Positions 1 through 4,769 of a DNA stretch of 5,523 nucleotides are shown here, one piece after another. How positions within the stretch are numbered: the stretch's first letter is position 1; the number at the start of each line of letters is the position of its first letter. The stretch is from CAZDYP01 sp964509505 (GTDB taxonomy: Bacteria; Chloroflexota; Anaerolineae; JACRMK01): contig CAZDYP010000247.1 in the NCBI GenBank assembly GCA_964509505.1, forward strand, positions 1 to 5,523, in the 5' to 3' direction. A model generated the notes under the pieces. It was not told where the DNA came from, did no database searches, and was given only the letters and a program-made list of their open reading frames with translations. Both the position numbers and the translations under genes were made by a program.

Positions 1-124
1 TTTCTGGCGCAGCGGGTTCACCAGTTGCGCCGCAAGCCTGCCTGAAATGCTTTGTGGCTTGCCAGCGAAACCGTTAGGGTCTCGGTCTGATATTTTCAAA
101 ACACTTTCTAAGGCTTCAATCTAT

Positions 125-166
125 CTCTCACAGCGACGCGCAACGATGCGCGTGACGCTGCGAGAG
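125..166 (+). repeat. Imperfect inverted repeat (hairpin) in the 5' leader of the MpaB-like gene
   Basis: Three paired blocks can be read directly: CTCTC (125-129) with GAGAG (162-166), CAGCG (131-135) with CGCTG (156-160), and ACGCGC (136-141) with GCGCGT (148-153). The loop is AACGAT (142-147). There is one A/C mismatch (130/161) and a GA bulge (154-155). The stem has 16 pairs and is GC-rich. It ends two bases before the ribosome binding site of the following gene and has no T-run, so it is not a classic intrinsic terminator. It could be an mRNA leader structure affecting translation or stability, an operator, or a dispersed intergenic repeat. Confidence 0.75.
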
Positions 167-168
167 TG

Positions 169-174
169 AGGGAG
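169..174 (+). promoter_or_regulatory. Shine-Dalgarno site AGGGAG that fixes the ATG start at 181
   Basis: AGGGAG lies six bases before ATG at 181, a normal spacing. An in-frame GTG at 166 would extend the protein by five residues, but it lies at the foot of the hairpin, has no ribosome binding site of its own, and would place this purine tract inside the coding region. ATG 181 is therefore preferred. Confidence 0.75.
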
Positions 175-180
175 TTGTGT

Positions 181-1305
181 ATGCATTACACCGACGAGTG
201 GCTCGACAGTTTGCGACTGATGGGCGACCCCGAACCAGATCGCATCGTCGCCGAGTTGCACGCCAATGGTGAAATAGATGAAGTGAATCAGATTTTATCC
301 AAGCTTCTTCGCAACAACCAAGTCGTACCCACCGAATTGCCCGACAACATCGAATTTTGGTTGCGCGCTCACTGGCATTTGCCGGCCTGGGCTGACCCGA
401 CACGCATTGAGCGTGGCGCTCAATTTTTTGTAGAATATGGCGTGCCGATTTCGCTCATCCTGCCAACCGCCGCCCTGATCGAATGTTACGCCGCACAAAA
501 AGGCGTGAAGGTGCTTTGCACCACTTATCGGCTTGGGCAAAATCCGTATCGGCGCGTCGCCGAAACCGCGCAATTCGTCTTGAACATCATGTCGCCCGGC
601 GCGTTGTCGCCTGAGGGTATGGGCATTCCCACCATTCTCAAAGTGCGCCTGATGCACTCCGCGATTCGCGTGTTGATGCGTCGCAAGAATTATTGGAATG
701 AGGCGGAGATGGGCGTGCCGGTGTGCCAAGAGGACATGCTCGGCTCACTGCTGGCTTTTTCTTGTTCCGTTTTGCGCTACATGGAACGGTTGCACATGAC
801 GTTCACCGCCGAGGAAGCAGAAGATTATTACTACATGTGGCGCGTCATCGGCGAGATGCTAGGCGTCAAGCCTGACATCATCCCGACGACCTTAACCGCT
901 GCTTACGAGCTCGCCGAGGTTATCAAACGGCGGCAGCAGGGCCCCTCGCCTGAAGGCGTGAAAATGACGGCAGCAGTGCTGGAGATGTTTGCCGAGCTCA
1001 TCCCCGGCCAAATGTTTGACGGCATCGTACCGGCCGTCATTCGCCATCTCGTCGGCGATCAAATTGCCGATTGGATGGAAATTCCTCGCACCCATTGGAC
1101 AAAGTTGTTCGAATACGACGAACCACTCATTGATTTCCTCGACTTTCTTGATCGCAAAACAGGTAAGCTCGCTGATGTGGTTGATCGGCTTGGACTCGCG
1201 TTCCTTTCACGCCAAGCCATCGCCGGCACCGATTATCAGCGCACTGCCTTTGCGATTCCCGAAGAGCTACATTTGGCGTGGGTCGAGCGGGGGAAGATGA
1301 AATGA
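181..1305 (+). CDS. Oxygenase MpaB/Lcp family protein (DUF2236), putative haem b-dependent oxygenase
   Basis: The 374-residue protein has the hallmarks of the MpaB/rubber-oxygenase catalytic domain (DUF2236), all visible: a helical N-terminal part ending in the W-ADP-RIERGAQFF stretch (about 70-83), R125-x3-T129, the helix VRLMHSAIR with H159, PVCQEDMLGSLLAFS (180-194), and the YYYMWRVIGEMLGV helix (216-229). In the family, the histidine matching H159 is the proximal haem ligand. From memory, latex-clearing protein LcpK30 uses R164, T168 and H198, and the R-to-T (4) and T-to-H (30) spacings are identical here. The residue aligning with the LcpK30 distal lysine is E128. No signal peptide or Tat motif is present, so the protein should be cytoplasmic, unlike secreted rubber oxygenases. 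Family members oxidise or cleave hydrophobic substrates such as isoprenoid chains, but most are uncharacterised and the substrate here is unknown. The gene is convergent with the response regulator, 25 bp apart. Family call strong, reaction inferred. Confidence 0.9.
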   Translation: MHYTDEWLDSLRLMGDPEPDRIVAELHANGEIDEVNQILSKLLRNNQVVPTELPDNIEFWLRAHWHLPAWADPTRIERGAQFFVEYGVPISLILPTAALIECYAAQKGVKVLCTTYRLGQNPYRRVAETAQFVLNIMSPGALSPEGMGIPTILKVRLMHSAIRVLMRRKNYWNEAEMGVPVCQEDMLGSLLAFSCSVLRYMERLHMTFTAEEAEDYYYMWRVIGEMLGVKPDIIPTTLTAAYELAEVIKRRQQGPSPEGVKMTAAVLEMFAELIPGQMFDGIVPAVIRHLVGDQIADWMEIPRTHWTKLFEYDEPLIDFLDFLDRKTGKLADVVDRLGLAFLSRQAIAGTDYQRTAFAIPEELHLAWVERGKMK

Positions 1306-1330
1306 GCAATGGCAGAAGGAAGCTTTGTTT

Positions 1331-2059
1331 TCACTCCTTCTTCCGCTCTTTCAGTTTGAAATCCACAAACTGATAGCCCACGCCATGCTCGGTCAAAATA
1401 TATTTCGGATGCGCTGGGTCTGCTTCGATCTTCTGGCGCAAGTAGTTGATGTAGAGCCGCACGTATTGTGACTCATCACGGTACTCGTGTCCCCACACTT
1501 TTTGCAGCAACATGTCGTGCGTCATCACGTAACCTGCATTGCTGACCAGATGATAGAGCAAACGATACTCCGTCGGACGCAGCTTCACCGGTTGACCACG
1601 CACCATCACCTCACGCTTCTTGAAGTCAATCGTCAAATCATTGTCCACGACGATGGTCGTCTTCTCGACGGGCGCAGCCGTCTCTGTGCGGCGCAGCACG
1701 GCTTTCACGCGACTCGCTAACTCGCGCGGACTAAATGGCTTCGTCACGTAATCGTCCGCGCCAAGTTCCAAGCCTTTGATGCGATCATCCTCGTCGGCTT
1801 TGACGGTAAGCATGATGACGGGGGTGTTGCCTGTTTGCCGCAACAGCTTCAACGTCTCGAAGCCGTCGAGCTCGGGCATGTTCACGTCGAGGATGATGAG
1901 GTCAGGCAATTCGTCGCGCGCCTTGTTCAACGCCTCTAATCCATCAGACGCCTCACTCACCCGATAACCTTCGAGCTCCAAGTTCATGCGCACGAACTTC
2001 GTCATGCGCGGCTCGTCGTCCACAACGAGAATGAGTTTCCTGTCACTTTTGTTGCTCAT
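1331..2059 (-). CDS. OmpR/PhoB-family DNA-binding response regulator
   Basis: The 242-residue protein starts with a receiver domain (about 8-124). It shows the acidic pair D14/D15, the phospho-acceptor D58 in ILDVNMPELDG, T85 and the invariant K107 in TKPF. After a linker (125-137) comes a winged-helix DNA-binding domain (about 138-233) with LRPTEYRLLYHL, a recognition helix near 197-211, and the wing ending in GVGYQF (226-231). The SQYVRLYINYLRQKIE-type recognition region followed by DPAHPKYI resembles the KdpE-like branch of the family, although the neighbouring kinase is not KdpD. The end is lysine-rich (KERKKE). It lies 65 bp downstream of a histidine kinase on the same strand and should be its phosphorylation partner, acting as a transcription factor on direct-repeat sites. 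The ATG is preceded by GAGGAG. Target genes are unknown; the palindrome just upstream is a candidate autoregulatory site. Confidence 0.96.
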   Translation of the reverse strand: MSNKSDRKLILVVDDEPRMTKFVRMNLELEGYRVSEASDGLEALNKARDELPDLIILDVNMPELDGFETLKLLRQTGNTPVIMLTVKADEDDRIKGLELGADDYVTKPFSPRELASRVKAVLRRTETAAPVEKTTIVVDNDLTIDFKKREVMVRGQPVKLRPTEYRLLYHLVSNAGYVMTHDMLLQKVWGHEYRDESQYVRLYINYLRQKIEADPAHPKYILTEHGVGYQFVDFKLKERKKE

Positions 2060-2061
2060 AG

Positions 2062-2067
2062 CTCCTC
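2062..2067 (-). promoter_or_regulatory. Shine-Dalgarno site GAGGAG for the response regulator
   Basis: On the minus strand GAGGAG is followed by CT and the ATG at 2059. The spacing is short (two bases), but the match to the anti-SD sequence is strong, and it supports this ATG as the start. The contrast with the kinase gene, which has no SD at all, is notable. Confidence 0.65.
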
Positions 2068-2077
2068 AGCAGCAAAT

Positions 2078-2116
2078 CGTCAGTCGTCATTATATTCTAG
2101 CTACTGACGACTGACG
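2078..2116 (-). repeat. Perfect 12-bp inverted repeat made of tandem 7-mers, between kinase and regulator genes
   Basis: CGTCAGTCGTCA (2078-2089) is the exact reverse complement of TGACGACTGACG (2105-2116), with a 15-base AT-rich spacer. Each arm is itself a doubled unit: TCGTCAG then TCGTCAT at 2077-2090, and CTGACGA then CTGACGC at 2104-2117. In a kinase-regulator read-through mRNA it would form a stable hairpin between the kinase stop and the regulator SD. There is no strong U-tract after it on the minus strand. As DNA, the paired and repeated half-sites look like an operator or a mobile intergenic repeat. Confidence 0.85.
2089..2094 (-). promoter_or_regulatory. Candidate -10 box (TATAAT) for the response regulator, inside the palindrome
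   Basis: The minus strand reads TATAAT across the inner edge and spacer of the inverted repeat. Transcription would start near 2082, giving a leader of about 22 bases that contains GAGGAG. No good -35 hexamer stands at the expected distance; that position is occupied by the outer palindrome arm. If real, the promoter would need an activator, or would be repressed by a protein bound to the arms. The match is consensus-perfect, but AT-rich spacers can give this by chance. Confidence 0.4.
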
Positions 2117-2124
2117 CCTGGATA

Positions 2125-3702
2125 CTAAATGTGCGGCAGCGCTAGGTTGAACGTGCTGCCCTTCCCCAACGCGCTCTCCACCCATACCCGCCCGCCGTGC
2201 GCTTCGACCACCGCTTTGACCAGAAACAAGCCAAGCCCCGCGCCTTGCGTCTTGCGCGTCGAAGCATTGTCCACACGGTAAAAGCGGTCAAAGATTTTGT
2301 CACGTTCTGCGGGCGCGATGCCAACGCCTTCGTCGGCAACATACACCCGCACTTCGTCTTTGTCCGCACTGCCACCTACGCGAATTGTGCCGCCGTGCGG
2401 CGAATACTTAATCGCATTCGACAACAAATTGTTCAACACCTCGCGCAGTCGCTCTTCGTCGCCGACGATCATCGGCAATGGTTCCTTGAACTCTGTCACA
2501 AGCGTATGCTTCGTCGTCTGTGTGCGAAACGCTTCCACGATTTTTTGCGCGAGCTGATCGAGACGCACATACCCGAAACGCAATTGCAAGCCGCCTGCTT
2601 GAATACGCGAGGCTTCTAGCAAATTGTTGATGAGGCGGTTGAGGCGGTCCGATTCTTCTTCGATAATCGCCAACGATTGCCCCACTGTCTCCTTGTCCCA
2701 GTTCGCATCTTCGCGGCGCAACGTGCTGGCATAGCCCTTGATGAGCGAGACAGGCGTCTTGAGCTCGTGCGAGATGACTGACAACAAGGTTGACTTGAGT
2801 TCTTCGCTCTCGCGCAACCGTGTCACGTCACGCACGTTAGCCACCGTATTCACGCGATAGCCCGCCTCGTCGTGAATCGGCGAATAGGTGATGCTCACCG
2901 CCAAACGCTTGCCATCGGGTCGCCGCACCTCGCCTTCAAGCAACGACTTTTGACGATTGAGCAAATCGGCTAACGGGCAACCAGTCTTGCACAAATTTTT
3001 GCCGTTCTCATCATAGACGACCAACACCTCGTGACACAAACGCCCCAACGCAATCTCTTGTGGACACCCCGTCAACTCGCTGAGCGCACGGTTGAACGTC
3101 TCGATGCGTCCTTCACGGTCGAGAATCAGCACGCCGTCCGCGCTGTTGTCAATGAGCGCGTCGAGTCGTTGCTTCTCGTCCAACGCCGTTTGATAGAGGC
3201 GTGCATTGCGCACGGCAATGGCGGCTTGATCGGCAAACGATTCCAAAACCGCGCGCTCATTCGCAGAGAACGCTGCGCCGCTCATGCGAAAAATGTAAAT
3301 CACGCCCGTCAGTTCGCCCCCAATCATCAACGGCAACGAGACGACCTGTGGCACGGCGGGAAAACCCCAACCCAACTCCGTGGCCAACAAGCCCAAACGC
3401 ACTTGCAAATCAGGAATGCGCCATTGGTCAGGCTGCAACGCAATCGGCAGATTCTGTAACAAGGGACGCAAACGCGGCAAGATGCCGGCGGGCAAGCCAT
3501 GTGAGGCGGCAATGCGAAACGTATCGCTATGCTCGTCGCGCAAGAGAATCAACCCCATCTGCCCGTTCAACATTTCGGCGGCGTTCTCGATGACGAGGCG
3601 TAGCACTTCTGCCACATCGAGCTGTGCCGTCAGCGCGCGCAAGATTTGCAACAAGTAATCCCGTTGACGCAGTTCGTAACTGCGCGTGGTAGTGGATGTC
3701 AT
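2125..3702 (-). CDS. Soluble sensor histidine kinase, GAF-PAS-HisKA-HATPase_c
   Basis: This 525-residue cytoplasmic kinase has no transmembrane segment or signal peptide. Domains in order: GAF (about 14-170, with SLPLMIGGELTGVIYI and ADQAAIAVRNARLY), PAS (about 178-293), HisKA dimerisation (about 300-367) with the H-box SHELKTP and phospho-acceptor H312, and HATPase_c (about 411-523). The ATPase shows the N-box NNLLSNAIKYS (N429), G1 DEGVGI (457-462), F-box FDRFYR (471-476) and G2 GAGLGL (487-492). All catalytic elements are intact, so it should be active. The PAS domain carries C213, C223, C238 and C242, the last three set as C-x14-C-x3-C, which could bind metal or an Fe-S cluster or act as a thiol switch. 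It should phosphorylate the regulator encoded 65 bp downstream. The signal is unknown. No SD precedes the ATG, and a promoter sits six bases upstream, suggesting a leaderless mRNA. Confidence 0.95.
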   Translation of the reverse strand: MTSTTTRSYELRQRDYLLQILRALTAQLDVAEVLRLVIENAAEMLNGQMGLILLRDEHSDTFRIAASHGLPAGILPRLRPLLQNLPIALQPDQWRIPDLQVRLGLLATELGWGFPAVPQVVSLPLMIGGELTGVIYIFRMSGAAFSANERAVLESFADQAAIAVRNARLYQTALDEKQRLDALIDNSADGVLILDREGRIETFNRALSELTGCPQEIALGRLCHEVLVVYDENGKNLCKTGCPLADLLNRQKSLLEGEVRRPDGKRLAVSITYSPIHDEAGYRVNTVANVRDVTRLRESEELKSTLLSVISHELKTPVSLIKGYASTLRREDANWDKETVGQSLAIIEEESDRLNRLINNLLEASRIQAGGLQLRFGYVRLDQLAQKIVEAFRTQTTKHTLVTEFKEPLPMIVGDEERLREVLNNLLSNAIKYSPHGGTIRVGGSADKDEVRVYVADEGVGIAPAERDKIFDRFYRVDNASTRKTQGAGLGLFLVKAVVEAHGGRVWVESALGKGSTFNLALPHI

Positions 3703-3708
3703 AGCGAT

Positions 3709-3738
3709 AATGTATCAGAGCGCGAGGAGAGTTGTCAA
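3709..3738 (-). promoter_or_regulatory. Sigma70-type promoter of the histidine kinase gene, apparently leaderless
   Basis: The minus strand has a perfect TTGACA -35 (3733-3738), an 18-bp spacer, and TACATT (3709-3714) as -10. TACATT matches the TANNNT pattern reported for leaderless genes in some bacteria. Only six bases, ATCGCT, separate it from the ATG at 3702, so the expected start point falls on or next to the A of the start codon. No SD lies upstream of the ATG. Confidence 0.65.
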
Positions 3739-3746
3739 GCTTCTGC

Positions 3747-3804
3747 GAGTAAACGGGCAGAGGGGGAACCGCCTTCACCCGTTTACGCGTTCACCTGTTT
3801 ACTC
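3747..3804. repeat. Tandem and inverted 8-bp repeat units in the divergent promoter region
   Basis: Four adjacent octamers of the form (G/C)TTYACNY run from 3773 to 3804: CTTCACCC, GTTTACGC, GTTCACCT and GTTTACTC. They alternate C and T at position 4, so TTCACCYGTTTAC repeats with a 16-bp period (3774-3786 and 3790-3802). One inverted copy, GAGTAAAC (3747-3754), faces them and is the exact reverse complement of the fourth unit. GTAAACGGG (3749-3757) also pairs perfectly with CCCGTTTAC (3778-3786). The block lies upstream of both divergent start sites, so it is probably not transcribed from them. Operator array or dispersed intergenic repeat are the likely meanings. Confidence 0.8.
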
Positions 3805-3814
3805 CGCTTAGATG

Positions 3815-3820
3815 TATAAT
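3815..3820 (+). promoter_or_regulatory. -10 box (TATAAT) of the UbiA-family gene
   Basis: A consensus TATAAT predicts a start point near A3828. That is one base before an in-frame TTG (3829) and seven bases before ATG (3835), too short for a Shine-Dalgarno leader, and none is present. The best -35 is TTCACC (3790-3795), four of six matches with a long 19-bp spacer, and it overlaps the third octamer repeat. Weak -35 plus overlapping repeats would suit regulation by an activator. Confidence 0.6.
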
Positions 3821-3834
3821 CGCTATCATTGACC

Positions 3835-4674
3835 ATGAGACGATTACAAGCGTGGGTCTTGGTGTTTCATCCATTGCCTGTGTGCGGCGTTTGCGCGTTG
3901 GCAACGATGCTCGGCTTGTCCGCCTCATCTGACCCCAGCAAGCTGCCCCGCCTTGCGCTGGTCGTCGCCGCGATCTTCTGCTCGCAAGTGGTCGTCGGCG
4001 CAAGCAACGACCTCGTTGACTTACCGCTCGATCGGCGCTCGCAACCGTGGAAGCCGCTTGTGGCTGGCACTATCACCACACATGAAGTGTACGCGCTGAT
4101 TGCGCTGGCATTCGTGCTGATGGTGTGGTGTATGCTGTGGCTTGGCGCGAGCGTCTCGGTCTTCGTCGTCTTGGGTACCGTTGCGGGATTCTCACATAAT
4201 TTTCTGACGAAAGGTACGCATTTAGATTGGCTAGCGTATGCGCTGGGCTTCACGGTTTTGCCTTTAGCTGTATGGGGCGCCATCGGCGCAATTCCTATCG
4301 CGCACTTGACGCTGTTGCCGACGGGCGTGTGCTTATTGCCCGCCGTCATCATCGCTCGTGATTTGCCCGACATCACGCACGATCAAGATGCAGGCCAACG
4401 CGGCTTGGCTGTGCGACTGGGGCAGCGACGCTCGGTCTTCGTCTTGGGTTTGTGTATGAGCATCGCACCAGTAGTGGCTATGCTCACCCTCAATAGGGTG
4501 GGATTCGATGCGCGGGTATTCATAGCAGGCTTGTGCAGCTATCTCATACTCTTGTGTATTATCCTCGTCCGTTATCGTTCGTCAGCTGAGACCACACTCC
4601 GCATGAACTTTCGTTGGACGATGGTTAATGCTATCGTCTTAATCGCGAGCTCATTGTTTGCGATGCAAACATGA
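3835..4674 (+). CDS. UbiA-family membrane prenyltransferase
   Basis: The 279-residue, very hydrophobic protein should span the membrane about eight or nine times (segments near 8-30, 38-56, 84-104, 106-120, 133-155, 158-175, 200-219, 226-246 and 262-277). The first Mg-diphosphate site is the canonical NDxxDxxxD, N58-D59-LV-D62-LPL-D66, followed by KPLVAG (73-78) in the place of the usual RP-G motif. The second is the DxxxD D179-ITH-D183, in RDLPDITHDQD before GLAVRLG. Both catalytic aspartate motifs are intact. Family members transfer an isoprenoid from its diphosphate to an acceptor such as a quinone precursor, a chlorin, glycerol phosphate or phosphoribose; the acceptor cannot be read here. 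It is divergent from the histidine kinase and 95 bp upstream of a deacetylase on the same strand. ATG 3835 is chosen; TTG 3829 would add two residues. Neither has an SD. Confidence 0.9.
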   Translation: MRRLQAWVLVFHPLPVCGVCALATMLGLSASSDPSKLPRLALVVAAIFCSQVVVGASNDLVDLPLDRRSQPWKPLVAGTITTHEVYALIALAFVLMVWCMLWLGASVSVFVVLGTVAGFSHNFLTKGTHLDWLAYALGFTVLPLAVWGAIGAIPIAHLTLLPTGVCLLPAVIIARDLPDITHDQDAGQRGLAVRLGQRRSVFVLGLCMSIAPVVAMLTLNRVGFDARVFIAGLCSYLILLCIILVRYRSSAETTLRMNFRWTMVNAIVLIASSLFAMQT

Positions 4675-4755
4675 CTCAGAAACTTTCAACACAACGTCAC
4701 ACAGAAAACACCAAATGACAGGCGCTGACTGCGTGACGTGAGTTCGATTCTCTTC

Positions 4756-4761
4756 GGGAGG
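4756..4761 (+). promoter_or_regulatory. Shine-Dalgarno site GGGAGG that defines a TTG start at 4770
   Basis: GGGAGG followed by an eight-base spacer places translation at TTG 4770. The reading frame is open only from 4737, after a TGA at 4734, and holds no ATG, GTG or TTG before 4770. The next in-frame candidate, a TTG at 4812, lies only about 24 bp before the codons of the conserved AHPDD motif and has no comparable SD. Confidence 0.75.
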
Positions 4762-4769
4762 AAGAAACG

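Noticed and set aside
1..45. A short open frame ending in TGA at 43-45 that could be the tail of an upstream plus-strand gene
   Set aside because: Only 14 codons with no recognisable motif. Frame 2 is also open across the region, so coding cannot be decided.
32..62. GCAAGCC/GGCTTGC inverted repeat as a terminator
   Set aside because: Only seven pairs around a 17-base loop and no T-run afterwards.
59..122. TTGCCA (59-64) or TTTCAA (94-99) as a -35 for the MpaB-like gene
   Set aside because: No acceptable -10 box lies at a workable spacing from either.
295..729. A 144-codon minus-strand frame opposite the MpaB-like gene
   Set aside because: It has no recognisable motif and overlaps a well-supported gene over its whole length.
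1314..1341. AGAAGGA/TCCTTCT stem between the convergent genes as a bidirectional terminator
   Set aside because: Seven weak pairs, a 14-base loop, no T-tract on either side, and the right arm lies inside the regulator coding sequence. The location suits a terminator but the sequence does not support one well.
2197..3658. Long open frames on the plus strand opposite the histidine kinase
   Set aside because: They are antisense shadows of a gene with complete catalytic motifs, and their translations are Arg/Cys/His-rich with no domain signature.
1331..3702. Naming the two-component pair KdpDE
   Set aside because: The regulator is KdpE-like in its DNA-binding domain, but the kinase lacks the KdpD N-terminal and membrane regions and no kdp transporter genes are present.
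4694..4739. ACGTCAC/GTGACGT inverted repeat between UbiA and the deacetylase
   Set aside because: Seven pairs across a 32-base loop, easily due to chance. No clear promoter or terminator was found in this gap.
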